Shown in pieces: positions 9,248 through 18,572 of a stretch of DNA of 64,000 nucleotides; the stretch's first letter is position 1, and every line of letters begins with the position of its first letter. Source of the stretch: Pseudomonas triclosanedens. Its GTDB lineage: Bacteria; Pseudomonadota; Gammaproteobacteria; Pseudomonadales; Pseudomonadaceae. Position numbers and translations under genes: made by a program. Under the pieces are notes generated by a model, which had not been told where the DNA came from, ran no database searches, and saw nothing but the letters and a program-made list of their open reading frames with translations. The stretch spans positions 2,108,001 to 2,172,000 of the forward strand of contig NZ_CP113432.1 in the NCBI RefSeq assembly GCF_026686735.1, read 5' to 3'.

Positions 9248-10540
9248 ATGGCTGTCGCCCCGGATATTTTATTGACGCCCACGCCTGACCCCAGGCCCAA
9301 GGCGGCGGTCTCCAAGCCTGCGCAGAACACGGCCGACGCCGCCAGCGACAAGGGTTCCAGCTTCGCCGACATGTATGCGCAGGAGAAGCGCCCGGCGGCC
9401 AGCGAACGCCCCGACAAGACGGCGAAACCCAAGAGCGACAAGCCCAGGGATGCCGCCGACAAGGATTCCCGGGACAAGGCCGCGGCTGCCGGCAGTGCCG
9501 CCGACAAGCCAGCGGTTGCCGAAGACGGCAAGGCCTTGCCGGCCGACGGCGATGCCAGGGGCGCCGAGGGCGAGGACAAGCCCGGCGCCACTCTCGACCC
9601 GCTGCTGGTACTCGGCATGACCGGCCAGTTGCCGGCCACCGAAGCGCCGCCACTGGTGATCAGCAGTGGCGTTGGCCAGCCGACGGCTGCCAGCAGCGAC
9701 GGCGACCTGCAGAAGCTCAACGCGTTGCCCGGCGTGACGATGGCGCTGGGGCAGGGCGCCCAGGACCAGGCGCAGCAGATTCAGCAGACGCAGTCGGGCG
9801 GCGACGCCGCGGCCAAGGCTGGCGACAAGACGGTGGATGGCAATGCCAGGGCGGATCTTTCGGCGATGCTATCCGCGCTCAGCCCCGATGCTGCGTCGAA
9901 GGGCACCGACGGCAAGTTGGCCGAGAGTGCGTTGCAGGCCAGCGTCGATCTGAGTCAGCAATTGCCGGAGCTGCAGGTTGAGGCCAAGCCCGATGCGCCG
10001 CGCAGTGAGACCTTCGCTGCCCGCCTGGAGTCGTTGACCCAGGCGTTGAACACGCCGCAGGCGATGACCAGCCGCCCCGTGAACCCGCTGGTGCCGGGAC
10101 AGCCGGTGTCGGTGCAGCAGAACGGCTGGACCGACCAGGTGGTGGACCGGGTGATGTGGATGTCGGCGCAGAACCTGAAGTCTGCGGAGATCCAGATGGA
10201 CCCCGCCGATCTTGGCCGCCTGGAGGTTCGCATCCACATGAACGCCGACCAGACCCAGGTGAACTTCGTCAGCGCCAACGCCGGTGTCCGGGAAGCGCTG
10301 GAAAGCCAGCAGCACCGCCTGCGCGACATGTTCAGCCAGCAGGGCATGGGGCAACTGGACGTCAATGTCTCGGACCAGTCCGCCCGGGGCTGGCAGCAGC
10401 AGAGTGGCGATGATCGCGGTAGCCCGCGGCGCGCCGGTCGCGCCGACAGTGGTGACGATGAGCCGATGATCAGCGGCGTCTCGGAGCTGCGCCCGCAGAC
10501 GGCGACCCAGGGCAGGGGGCTGGTGGATTACTACGCGTGA
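9248..10540 (+). CDS. fliK: FliK, flagellar hook-length control protein
   Basis: A 430-residue secreted ruler protein that measures the hook and switches FlhB specificity. The N-terminal about 230 residues are Ala-, Asp- and Lys-rich and low in complexity. The C-terminal part (residues about 290-390) is the conserved hook-control domain with an L-K-S-A-E-I-Q-M-D-P-A-D-L-G core that interacts with FlhB. ATG 9248 follows AACGGAG. It is preceded by its own sigma-54 promoter and followed by a 271-bp gap, so it is probably a separate transcription unit from fliL. Confidence 0.92.
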   Translation: MAVAPDILLTPTPDPRPKAAVSKPAQNTADAASDKGSSFADMYAQEKRPAASERPDKTAKPKSDKPRDAADKDSRDKAAAAGSAADKPAVAEDGKALPADGDARGAEGEDKPGATLDPLLVLGMTGQLPATEAPPLVISSGVGQPTAASSDGDLQKLNALPGVTMALGQGAQDQAQQIQQTQSGGDAAAKAGDKTVDGNARADLSAMLSALSPDAASKGTDGKLAESALQASVDLSQQLPELQVEAKPDAPRSETFAARLESLTQALNTPQAMTSRPVNPLVPGQPVSVQQNGWTDQVVDRVMWMSAQNLKSAEIQMDPADLGRLEVRIHMNADQTQVNFVSANAGVREALESQQHRLRDMFSQQGMGQLDVNVSDQSARGWQQQSGDDRGSPRRAGRADSGDDEPMISGVSELRPQTATQGRGLVDYYA

Positions 10541-10745
10541 TCGATCATGCAGGTGGGCGCGGGGCGCATGGCCGTTCGAGGTCGCGCGCCTTGCCCCAGG
10601 CATGCTTGCCGGGCGGCTAACTCGTGTCTGCCTTCCTGCACGGCGGCGCAAGCCTGCCGCGTCTGCGGAAATTTCTCTTTCCGCCCAGTGACTTCCTTCA
10701 TGCAGCCTGTAATATCCGCGGCGGCGCCAGTCAGATATGGACAAA

Positions 10746-10762
10746 CTGGCACAGCCCTTGCT
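10746..10762 (+). promoter_or_regulatory. Sigma-54 promoter for the fliL operon
   Basis: CTGGCAC, five bases, then TTGCT in the 271-bp fliK-fliL gap. GG at 10748-10749 and GC at 10760-10761 have the exact 10-bp spacing and the match to the TGGCAC-N5-TTGCW consensus is near perfect. It lies about 50 bp before fliL and should drive fliLMNOPQR-flhB. Apart from this the gap 10541-10811 shows no gene. Confidence 0.88.
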
Positions 10763-10811
10763 CTTACCCCGGTATCAGCGCATTGCGCCGGAATAGTGAC
10801 GGATATTTGGC

Positions 10812-11330
10812 ATGGCCAAGAAAGATCAGACGCCTCCCTTCCCCGATGGACAGGCCCCCGGCAAGGGCAAGCTGAAGCTCATCATCATCATCGCCGTGGC
10901 GTTCCTGCTGGCGGTGGGACTGTCGGTGGGCGGCACCTGGTTCTTCCTCAGCAAGAACGCCAAGCCTGCCGAGTCAACCGAGCATGCCGAAGCCGCCGTG
11001 CCGGGCAAGAAGCAGGCGGTTTACGAAATCCTCGCCCCCGCGTTCGTCGTCAACTTCAATCAGAGCGGCCGCCAGCGTTACCTTCAGGTGGCGGTGGCCC
11101 TGATGGGCCGCGACCAGGCGCAGATGGATGCGCTGCGCGAGCAGATGCCGCTGGTGCGCAACCAGCTGGTGATGCTGTTCTCCAGCCAGAATTTCGACTC
11201 GCTGGTAACGCCGGTCGGCAAGGAAATGCTTCGCCAGCAGGCGACGTCCAGCATTCAGGAACTGGCGAAGAAGGCCACCGGTCAGTTGACCGTGGAGCAA
11301 GTGCTTTTCACCAACTTCGTATTGCAGTAG
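10812..11330 (+). CDS. fliL: FliL, flagellar basal-body-associated stator protein
   Basis: A 172-residue inner-membrane protein with a single transmembrane helix near residues 18-42 and a periplasmic C-terminal domain (about 70-172) ending in F-T-N-F-V-L-Q, the typical FliL end. FliL forms a ring around the stator and stabilises motor torque. It heads the fliLMNOPQR-flhB operon and starts about 50 bp after a sigma-54 promoter. The frame upstream is non-coding. Confidence 0.93.
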   Translation: MAKKDQTPPFPDGQAPGKGKLKLIIIIAVAFLLAVGLSVGGTWFFLSKNAKPAESTEHAEAAVPGKKQAVYEILAPAFVVNFNQSGRQRYLQVAVALMGRDQAQMDALREQMPLVRNQLVMLFSSQNFDSLVTPVGKEMLRQQATSSIQELAKKATGQLTVEQVLFTNFVLQ

Positions 11331-11339
11331 GTACCCCTC

Positions 11340-12311
11340 ATGGCCATGCAGGATCTACTTTCCCAGGACGAGATCGACGCGCTGTTGCACGGCGTCGACG
11401 ACGGCCTGGTGGAAACCGAGTCCGACGTCGAGCCGGGAGCTATCAAGTCCTACGACCTGACCAGCCAGGACCGGATCGTCCGGGGGCGCATGCCGACCCT
11501 GGAAATGATCAACGAGCGTTTCGCCCGCTACACCCGCATCAGCATGTTCAACCTCCTGCGCCGTTCGGCGGATGTCGCGGTCGGTGGCGTGCAGGTGATG
11601 AAGTTCGGCGAGTACGTGCACTCGCTGTACGTGCCCACCAGCCTCAACCTGGTGAAAATGAAGCCGCTGCGCGGTACCGCGCTGTTCATCCTCGACGCCA
11701 AGCTGGTGTTCAAGCTGGTGGACAACTTCTTCGGCGGCGATGGGCGCCACGCCAAGATCGAAGGCCGCGAGTTCACCCCCACCGAGTTGCGGGTGGTGCG
11801 GATGGTCATCGAGCAGGCGTTCGTCGACCTCGCCGAAGCCTGGCACGCGGTGATGCCGATTACCTTCGAGTACGTGAACTCCGAGGTGAACCCGGCGATG
11901 GCCAACATCGTCAGCCCCAGCGAAGTGGTGGTGGTTTCCACCTTCCACATCGAGCTGGATGGCGGTGGCGGCGACCTGCACATCACGTTGCCGTATTCGA
12001 TGATCGAGCCGATCCGCGAGATGCTCGACGCCGGCTTCCAGTCGGATGTGGACGACCAGGACGAACGCTGGATCAACGCGCTGCGCGAGGACGTCCTCGA
12101 CGTCAACGTGCCAGTGGGCGCCACCGTGGTTCGCCGCCAACTGAAGCTGCGCGACATCCTGCACATGCAGCCGGGCGACGTGATTCCGGTGGAGTTGCCG
12201 GAGCACATGATCATGCGCGCCAACGGCGTGCCTTCCTTCAAGGTCAAGCTGGGTTCCCACAAGGGCAACCTGGCATTGCAGATTCTCGATCCGCTAGAGC
12301 GCCCGCGCTGA
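11340..12311 (+). CDS. fliM: FliM, flagellar motor switch protein
   Basis: A 323-residue C-ring protein. The N-terminal L-L-S-Q-D-E-I-D-A-L-L segment (residues 5-15) is the CheY-P binding peptide, followed by the CheC-like middle domain and a C-terminal SpoA/FliN-like domain (about 245-320). Binding of CheY-P here changes the direction of motor rotation. It starts 9 bp after fliL and is of normal family length. Confidence 0.97.
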   Translation: MAMQDLLSQDEIDALLHGVDDGLVETESDVEPGAIKSYDLTSQDRIVRGRMPTLEMINERFARYTRISMFNLLRRSADVAVGGVQVMKFGEYVHSLYVPTSLNLVKMKPLRGTALFILDAKLVFKLVDNFFGGDGRHAKIEGREFTPTELRVVRMVIEQAFVDLAEAWHAVMPITFEYVNSEVNPAMANIVSPSEVVVVSTFHIELDGGGGDLHITLPYSMIEPIREMLDAGFQSDVDDQDERWINALREDVLDVNVPVGATVVRRQLKLRDILHMQPGDVIPVELPEHMIMRANGVPSFKVKLGSHKGNLALQILDPLERPR

Positions 12312-12333
12312 GCGAATCCCAAGAGGACCCAAC

Positions 12334-12804
12334 ATGGCAGACGAAGAAAACGTGACTCCCGAGGAACAGGCCCTGGCCGATGAGTGGGCCGCGGCGCTTT
12401 CCGAATCGGGCGACGCCAATCAGGACGACATCGATGCGCTGATGGCGCAGGGCGGAGCCACTCCGGTGGCGCCAGCCGCTCCGCGCGCGCCGATGGAAGA
12501 GTTCGGCATGGCGCCCAAGGCGCCGATGATCGCCGGCCTGGAAGGGCCGAACCTGGATGTGATCCTGGATATCCCGGTGACCATTTCCATGGAAGTCGGC
12601 CACACCGATATCAGCATCCGCAACCTGCTGCAGCTCAACCAGGGCTCGGTGATCGAGCTCGATCGCCTGGCCGGCGAGCCGCTGGACGTGCTGGTCAACG
12701 GCACCCTGATCGCTCATGGTGAAGTGGTGGTGGTGAACGAGAAGTTCGGCATCCGCCTCACCGACGTGATCAGCCCCAGCGAACGCATCAAGAAGTTGCG
12801 CTGA
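12334..12804 (+). CDS. fliN: FliN, flagellar motor switch protein
   Basis: A 156-residue C-ring protein. The last about 85 residues are the SpoA domain with the L-D-I-P-V-T-I-S-M-E-V-G start and L-A-G-E-P-L-D-V-L-V-N core; the N-terminal about 65 residues are an acidic then Pro/Ala-rich extension that is usual in pseudomonads. FliN forms the base of the C-ring and binds FliH to bring the export ATPase to the motor. An AGAGGA ribosome site precedes ATG 12334. Confidence 0.95.
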   Translation: MADEENVTPEEQALADEWAAALSESGDANQDDIDALMAQGGATPVAPAAPRAPMEEFGMAPKAPMIAGLEGPNLDVILDIPVTISMEVGHTDISIRNLLQLNQGSVIELDRLAGEPLDVLVNGTLIAHGEVVVVNEKFGIRLTDVISPSERIKKLR

Positions 12805-12805
12805 C

Positions 12806-13282
12806 ATGGCCCGCCTGTCCGCGATCCTCTGCTCGCTGCCCCTGGCGGGGCTGTCGTTGCTCGCGCTCGGCGAGGAGCTCAAGGCGCCGGTGTCGAATCC
12901 GGCCATTGTCCACGCCAGTTCCACGCCCAGCCTGATCACCGGCAGCGCCGGCGCGCAACTGATGCAGTTGCTGCTGGGCCTGGTGCTGGTGGTCGGCCTG
13001 ATCTTCCTGCTTGCCTGGCTGGTGCGCCGCGTGCAGCAGGTCGGCCCGCGCGGTAACCAGGCGATCCGCCTGGTGTCCAGCCAGGCGCTCGGCCCGCGTG
13101 ACCGGCTGGTGCTGGTACAGGTGGGGGAAGAGCAGATCCTGCTCGGCCTGACGCCCGGCCGCATCACGCCGCTGCATGTGCTGCGCCAGCCGGTGCAGGC
13201 CGCCGATTCGCAGCCAGCGCAGCCGGAGTTCGCCCAGCGCCTGCTGGAGTTGCTGAACAAGGACAAGGGCCGCCCGCAGTGA
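12806..13282 (+). CDS. fliO: FliO, flagellar export assembly protein
   Basis: A 158-residue membrane protein with a signal-like hydrophobic N-terminus (about 5-22) and a transmembrane helix near residues 50-72, followed by a basic cytoplasmic domain with [12 protein letters not shown]. FliO is a scaffold that helps FliP form its ring and is not part of the final export gate. It starts 1 bp after fliN and overlaps fliP by 4 bp. Confidence 0.9.
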   Translation: MARLSAILCSLPLAGLSLLALGEELKAPVSNPAIVHASSTPSLITGSAGAQLMQLLLGLVLVVGLIFLLAWLVRRVQQVGPRGNQAIRLVSSQALGPRDRLVLVQVGEEQILLGLTPGRITPLHVLRQPVQAADSQPAQPEFAQRLLELLNKDKGRPQ

Positions 13283-14061
13283 TCAACCTTTCTGCACTGG
13301 TCGGCGCGCTCAAGCGCAGCGCGCCGCTGATCCTGGGGCTGCTGGCGCTGGCCGTGCCCCAGGCCTTCGCCGCCGATCCGACGCAGATTCCGGCGATCAC
13401 CGTGACCACCAACCCGCAGGGGCAGCAGGAGTACTCGGTCAGCCTGCAGATCCTGCTGATCATGACCGCGCTGAGCTTCATCCCGGCGTTCGTCATGCTG
13501 ATGACCAGCTTCACCCGGATCATCATCGTCTTCTCCATCCTGCGCCAGGCGCTGGGCCTGCAGAGCACGCCGTCGAACCAGGTGCTGATCGGCCTGGCGC
13601 TGTTCCTGACGATGTTCGTCATGGCGCCGGTGTTCGACAAGATCAACGAGTCCGCGCTGCAGCCGTACCTGAACGAGCAGATTCCGGCACAGGAGGCGCT
13701 CAGCCGCGCCGAGGTGCCGCTCAAGGCGTTCATGCTGGCCCAGACCCGCCAGTCGGACCTGGAGCTGTTCGTGCGCCTGTCCAAACGCACCGACATTCCC
13801 AGCGCCGATGCCACGCCGCTGACCATCCTGGTGCCGGCGTTCGTCACCTCGGAGCTGAAGACGGCGGTCCAGATCGGCTTCATGATCTTCATCCCGTTCC
13901 TGATCATCGACCTGGTGGTGTCCAGCGTTCTGATGGCGATGGGCATGATGATGCTGTCGCCGTTGATCATCTCGCTGCCATTCAAGATCATGCTGTTCGT
14001 GCTGGTGGACGGCTGGGCGCTGATCATCGGGACGCTTGCCGGCAGTTTCGGCACCGTCTGA
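13279..14061 (+). CDS. fliP: FliP, flagellar export gate protein
   Basis: A 260-residue core subunit of the export gate (FliP5-Q4-R1). It has a cleavable signal peptide (about residues 1-33, ending A-F-A-A), then four membrane helices and the conserved [20 protein letters not shown] motif. The start is a GTG overlapping the fliO stop as GTGA, which favours translational coupling. Length and motifs are normal. Confidence 0.96.
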   Translation: MINLSALVGALKRSAPLILGLLALAVPQAFAADPTQIPAITVTTNPQGQQEYSVSLQILLIMTALSFIPAFVMLMTSFTRIIIVFSILRQALGLQSTPSNQVLIGLALFLTMFVMAPVFDKINESALQPYLNEQIPAQEALSRAEVPLKAFMLAQTRQSDLELFVRLSKRTDIPSADATPLTILVPAFVTSELKTAVQIGFMIFIPFLIIDLVVSSVLMAMGMMMLSPLIISLPFKIMLFVLVDGWALIIGTLAGSFGTV

Positions 14062-14074
14062 GGAGGGTAGGGCA

Positions 14075-14344
14075 ATGACTCCGGAAGTCGCGGTAGACCT
14101 GTTTCGCGAGGCGCTCTGGCTGACGGCGATGATCGTCTCCATCCTGATCCTGCCCAGCCTGCTGATCGGCCTGGTGGTGGCGATGTTCCAGGCCGCCACC
14201 CAGATCAACGAACAGACGCTGAGCTTCCTGCCGCGCCTGATCGTGGTGCTGCTCACCCTGATCGTGCTGGGGCCGTGGCTGATCCGTCAGCTGATGGAGT
14301 ACACCCAGACGCTGATCAGCAACATCCCGACGCTGATCGGCTGA
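14075..14344 (+). CDS. fliQ: FliQ, flagellar export gate protein
   Basis: An 89-residue protein with two membrane helices, the usual FliQ size. Four copies wrap around FliP and FliR in the export gate. Start ATG 14075 follows a GAGGAGGG ribosome site; the upstream part of the open frame lies inside fliP. Its stop codon overlaps the fliR start by one base. Confidence 0.95.
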   Translation: MTPEVAVDLFREALWLTAMIVSILILPSLLIGLVVAMFQAATQINEQTLSFLPRLIVVLLTLIVLGPWLIRQLMEYTQTLISNIPTLIG

Positions 14345-15120
14345 TGCTGGAACTGTCCAACGCGCAGATCGGCGGCTGGGTCGGCGCCTTCCTGTTCCCG
14401 CTGTTCCGCATCGCCGCGCTGCTGATGGTGATGCCCATCATCGGCACGCAACTGGTGCCGACCCGGGTGCGTCTCTACCTGTCGCTGGCCATCGCCGTGG
14501 TGCTGGTGCCGAACTTGCCGCCGATGCCGCAGGTGGATGCCCTGAGCGCGAAGGCCATGTTGCTGATCGGCGAGCAGATCCTCATCGGTGCGATGCTCGG
14601 CTTCACCCTGCAGCTCATGTTCCATGCCTTCGTCATCGCCGGGCAGATCATCTCGATGCAGATGGGCCTGGGCTTCGCCTCGATGATCGACCCCACCAAC
14701 GGCATCTCGGTGCCGGTGCTCGGGCAGTTCTTCACCATGCTGGTGACGCTGCTGTTCCTGGCCATGAACGGCCATCTGGTGGTGTTCGAGGTGCTTGCCG
14801 AGAGCTTCGTCACGCTGCCGGTGGGCGAGGGGCTGTCGGGCAATCACCTGATCACGGTGGCCGGTAAGCTCGGCTGGGTGATCGGCGCGGGCCTGCTGCT
14901 GGCGTTGCCGGCGATCACCGCGCTGCTGGTGGTCAACCTGGCATTCGGCGCCATGACCCGCGCCGCGCCGCAACTGAACATCTTCTCCATCGGCTTCCCG
15001 CTGACCCTGGTGATGGGCTTCATCATCGTCTGGATCGGCAGCGCCGATATTCTGTCGCAGTACCAGGCCCTTGCCAGCGAAGGCCTGCAACTGCTCCGTG
15101 AACTGATTCGAGCGAGGTAG
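14344..15120 (+). CDS. fliR: FliR, flagellar export gate protein
   Basis: A 258-residue membrane protein with about six hydrophobic helices. One copy closes the helical FliP/FliQ/FliR gate and contacts FlhB. The Q-M-G-L-G-F-A-S-M-I-D-P motif near residue 105 is characteristic of the family. ATG 14344 shares one base with the fliQ stop; the open frame upstream overlaps fliQ and is not used. Confidence 0.95.
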   Translation: MLELSNAQIGGWVGAFLFPLFRIAALLMVMPIIGTQLVPTRVRLYLSLAIAVVLVPNLPPMPQVDALSAKAMLLIGEQILIGAMLGFTLQLMFHAFVIAGQIISMQMGLGFASMIDPTNGISVPVLGQFFTMLVTLLFLAMNGHLVVFEVLAESFVTLPVGEGLSGNHLITVAGKLGWVIGAGLLLALPAITALLVVNLAFGAMTRAAPQLNIFSIGFPLTLVMGFIIVWIGSADILSQYQALASEGLQLLRELIRAR

Positions 15121-15126
15121 CCCGCG

Positions 15127-16263
15127 ATGGCTGAGAGCGAGAGCGGTCAGGACAAGACAGAGGAACCTACAGAGAAACGGCGCCGGGAGGCGCGCGAGAA
15201 AGGCCAGCTCCCGCGGTCGCGGGAGCTGAACACCCTCGCCGTGCTCGTTGCCGGCGCCGGCGGCCTGCTGATCTATGGCGCCAGCCTGGCGGACGCGCTG
15301 ATGCGTCTGATGCGCGGCAGCTTCGAGTTGTCCCGCGAGACGGTGATGAACAGCGACAGCATGCTCCAGCAACTGGTCGCCGCCGCGCAGATCGCCGGCC
15401 AGGGCGTCTGGCCGATTCTCGCCCTGCTGCTGGTGGCGGCTCTGGTGGGGCCGGTGGCGCTGGGTGGCTGGCTGTTTTCCGCTGAGGCGCTGGCGCCCAA
15501 GTTCAGCCGCATGAACCCGCTGGAAGGGCTGAAGCGGATGTTCTCGTCCAAGTCGCTGCTGGAGCTGTTCAAGGCGCTGATCAAGTTCACCGTCGTGCTG
15601 GCGGTAGCCGTCCTGGTGCTCAAGTCCGACCAGGACGACCTGCTGGCGATGGCCCACGAGCCGATGGAGCAGGCGCTGATCCATTGCGCCAGGGTGGTGG
15701 GCTGGAGTGCCTTCTGGCTCGCCTGCAGCCTGGTCCTGATCGCCGCCGTGGACGTGCCGTACCAGCTCTGGGACAACCGCCAGAAGCTGATGATGACCAA
15801 GCAGGAAGTGCGCGACGAATACAAGGATTCGGAAGGCAAGCCGGAGGTCAAGGCCAAGGTCCGCCAGATGCAGCGCGAGATGGCGCAGCGGCGGATGATG
15901 CAGGCGGTGCCCGAGGCCGACGTGGTGATCACCAACCCGACGCACTTCGCCGTGGCCCTCAAGTACGACCCCGAGGCCACCGGCGCGCCACGCCTTCTGG
16001 CCAAGGGCAACGACTTCATGGCGCTGAAGATCCGCGAGGTCGCCCGCGAGCACAAGGTTACGGTGTTGGAGTCGCCGGCCCTGGCGCGGGCGGTGTACTA
16101 CTCCACCGAGCTGGAGCACGAAATTCCCGCTGGCCTCTACCTCGCCGTCGCCCAGGTGCTGGCTTACGTCTACCAGCTCAAGCAGTACCAGGCCGGCAAG
16201 GGCAAGCGCCCGGGACCGATGCCGGACCTGCCGATTCCGCCGGATCTGCGGCGCGACGAGTAA
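15127..16263 (+). CDS. flhB: FlhB, flagellar export switch protein
   Basis: A 378-residue protein with four membrane helices in the N-terminal 210 residues and a cytoplasmic C-terminal domain. The self-cleavage motif N-P-T-H is at residues 270-273. Cleavage after Asn and interaction with FliK change export from hook to filament substrates. The N-terminus has the family E-K-T-E-E-P-T-E-K-R-like pattern. It is the last gene of the fliL operon and is followed by a 170-bp gap holding the flhA promoter. Confidence 0.97.
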   Translation: MAESESGQDKTEEPTEKRRREAREKGQLPRSRELNTLAVLVAGAGGLLIYGASLADALMRLMRGSFELSRETVMNSDSMLQQLVAAAQIAGQGVWPILALLLVAALVGPVALGGWLFSAEALAPKFSRMNPLEGLKRMFSSKSLLELFKALIKFTVVLAVAVLVLKSDQDDLLAMAHEPMEQALIHCARVVGWSAFWLACSLVLIAAVDVPYQLWDNRQKLMMTKQEVRDEYKDSEGKPEVKAKVRQMQREMAQRRMMQAVPEADVVITNPTHFAVALKYDPEATGAPRLLAKGNDFMALKIREVAREHKVTVLESPALARAVYYSTELEHEIPAGLYLAVAQVLAYVYQLKQYQAGKGKRPGPMPDLPIPPDLRRDE

Positions 16264-16334
16264 CGCGCAAGTCGCGCCCGTCGATCCGGTATGGGGAAGC
16301 GGTCAAAAACGCGTATTTCGCCACTTTCAAAAAG

Positions 16335-16351
16335 TTGGAACACTTCCTGCA
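16335..16351 (+). promoter_or_regulatory. Sigma-54 promoter for flhA
   Basis: TTGGAAC, five bases, then CTGCA in the flhB-flhA gap. GG at 16337-16338 and GC at 16349-16350 are separated by exactly 10 bp. It lies about 85 bp before flhA and is expected to drive flhA-flhF-fleN-fliA. Confidence 0.78.
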
Positions 16352-16433
16352 AAACTCCCTGCGGATGCCGTTTTCGGCGTCAAAAGTTTGATCCGGCGGG
16401 CGCGAGTCCCGTCGCAGGGCAGGGGAGTCGAGG

Positions 16434-18557
16434 GTGGACCGCACGCAACTGATCAGCAACGTTCGCAGCAATCTGGCGGGCCTGGGCCGGGGCAATCTCG
16501 GCGTGCCGCTGCTGCTGCTGGCCATGCTGGCCATGATGACCCTGCCGATCCCGCCATTCCTGCTGGACGTGCTGTTCACCTTCAACATCGCCCTGTCCAT
16601 CGTTGTTCTGCTGGTCTGCGTGTACGCACTGCGCCCGCTGGACTTCGCCGTGTTCCCGACGATCCTTCTGGTCGCGACGCTGCTGCGCCTTGCGCTCAAC
16701 GTCGCCTCGACCCGCGTGGTGCTGCTCCACGGTCATGACGGCCATGCCGCCGCCGGCAAGGTGATCCAGGCCTTCGGCGAGGTGGTGATCGGCGGCAACT
16801 ATGTGGTCGGTATCGTGGTCTTCGCGATCCTCATGATCATCAACTTCGTGGTGGTCACCAAGGGTGCCGGGCGTATCTCCGAAGTGAGCGCGCGCTTCAC
16901 CCTCGATGCGATGCCCGGCAAGCAGATGGCGATCGACGCTGACCTCAACGCCGGCCTGATCGAGCAGGCCGAGGCCAAGAAGCGCCGTTCCGAAGTGGCC
17001 CAGGAAGCCGATTTCTACGGTTCGATGGACGGTGCCAGCAAGTTCGTTCGCGGTGACGCCGTGGCCGGCCTGCTGATCCTGTTCATCAACCTCATCGGTG
17101 GTGTCGCCATCGGCATGATCCAGCACTCCATGAGCTTCGCCGATGCCGGCAAGGTCTATGCGCTGCTGACCATCGGTGACGGGCTGGTGGCGCAGTTGCC
17201 GTCGTTGCTGCTGTCTACTGCGGCGGCGATCATGGTGACCCGCGTGTCCAGCGCCGAGGACATGGGCCAGCAGGTGAACCGGCAGATGTTCGCCTCACCC
17301 AAGGCGCTGGCGATCTCCGCGGCGATCCTGATCGCCATGGGCCTGGTGCCTGGCATGCCGCACGTTTCCTTCGTCGGCCTGGGCGCCCTGGCCGCCGGCG
17401 GCGCGTACGTGATCTGGCAGCGCCAGCGCAAGGCTGCCCAGGAAGCCGAGCAGGAGACCCAGCGCCAGCAGGAACTGCTGCCGGCCCAGCGCGCCCAGGA
17501 AACCAAGGAGCTGGGCTGGGATGACGTGACGCCGGTGGATATGGTCGGACTGGAGGTCGGTTACAGGCTGATTCCGCTGGTGGATCGCAACCAGGGCGGC
17601 CAGTTGCTGGCGCGGATCAAGGGCGTGCGCAAGAAGCTCTCCCAGGACCTGGGCTTCCTGATGCCGTCTGTACATATTCGCGACAACCTCGACCTGCTGC
17701 CCAATGCCTATCGCCTGACGCTGATGGGGGTGAGCGTGGCCGAGGCGGAGATCTATCCGGACCGCGAACTGGCGATCAACCCCGGCCAGGTTTTCGGCAC
17801 CCTCAACGGCATCGCCGGCAAGGACCCGGCCTTCGGCCTGGAGGCGGTGTGGATCGAGCCGTCCCAGCGCGACCAGGCGCAGTCGCTGGGCTACACGGTG
17901 GTGGACGCCAGCACGGTGGTCGCAACGCATCTCAACCAGGTGCTGCACAAGCATGCCCACGAGCTGCTCGGCCACGAGGAAGTCCAGCAACTGATGCAAC
18001 TGCTGGCCAAGAGTTCGCCGAAGCTGGCCGAGGAGCTGGTGCCGGGAATGATTTCGCTGTCGACGCTGCTCAAGGTTCTGCAGGCGCTGCTGCAGGAGCA
18101 GGTGCCGGTGCGTGACATTCGTACCATCGCCGAGGCCATCGCCAACGTTGCCACCAAGAGTCAAGATCCCGCCGCGATGGTGGCGGCGGTTCGCGTCGCG
18201 CTGTCCCGCGCAATCGTGCAAACCATTGTGGGACTAGAGCCGGAGCTGCCTGTCATCACTCTGGAACCAAGGTTGGAACAGATATTGCTCAATAGCTTGC
18301 AGAAGGCCGGACAGGGCTCCGAAGACGGCATGTTGCTGGAGCCCGGAATGGCAGAGAAGCTGCAACGCTCGATGGTGGAGGCGGCGCAGCGCCAGGAAAT
18401 GCTCGGCAAGCCGGCGATCCTGCTGGTGGCCGGCCCGGTTCGCGCGATGATGTCCCGATTCGCGCGGATGGCGGTCCCCACCATGCACGTGCTGGCTTAC
18501 CAGGAAATTCCGGACAACAAACAAGTCACGATTGTCGCCACCGTTGGGCAGAACTGA
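16434..18557 (+). CDS. flhA: FlhA, flagellar export channel protein
   Basis: A 707-residue nonameric export protein. Seven to eight membrane helices fill residues 20-320, including the conserved F-P-T-I-L-L and R-F-T-L-D-A-M-P-G-K-Q-M-A-I-D FHIPEP signature near residues 155-170. The cytoplasmic domain (about 350-707) forms the docking ring for chaperone-substrate pairs. The start is GTG 16434, preceded by a GGGGAGTCGAGG ribosome region. Length is normal for the family. Confidence 0.97.
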   Translation: MDRTQLISNVRSNLAGLGRGNLGVPLLLLAMLAMMTLPIPPFLLDVLFTFNIALSIVVLLVCVYALRPLDFAVFPTILLVATLLRLALNVASTRVVLLHGHDGHAAAGKVIQAFGEVVIGGNYVVGIVVFAILMIINFVVVTKGAGRISEVSARFTLDAMPGKQMAIDADLNAGLIEQAEAKKRRSEVAQEADFYGSMDGASKFVRGDAVAGLLILFINLIGGVAIGMIQHSMSFADAGKVYALLTIGDGLVAQLPSLLLSTAAAIMVTRVSSAEDMGQQVNRQMFASPKALAISAAILIAMGLVPGMPHVSFVGLGALAAGGAYVIWQRQRKAAQEAEQETQRQQELLPAQRAQETKELGWDDVTPVDMVGLEVGYRLIPLVDRNQGGQLLARIKGVRKKLSQDLGFLMPSVHIRDNLDLLPNAYRLTLMGVSVAEAEIYPDRELAINPGQVFGTLNGIAGKDPAFGLEAVWIEPSQRDQAQSLGYTVVDASTVVATHLNQVLHKHAHELLGHEEVQQLMQLLAKSSPKLAEELVPGMISLSTLLKVLQALLQEQVPVRDIRTIAEAIANVATKSQDPAAMVAAVRVALSRAIVQTIVGLEPELPVITLEPRLEQILLNSLQKAGQGSEDGMLLEPGMAEKLQRSMVEAAQRQEMLGKPAILLVAGPVRAMMSRFARMAVPTMHVLAYQEIPDNKQVTIVATVGQN

Positions 18558-18572
18558 TTGAGGTCCCAGGCC

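Noticed and set aside
12244..14256. A 670-codon minus-strand frame across fliN, fliO and fliP.
   Set aside because: Antisense shadow of conserved genes with no recognisable domain.
14287..16119. A 610-codon minus-strand frame across fliR and flhB.
   Set aside because: Antisense shadow with His/Gln-rich random composition.
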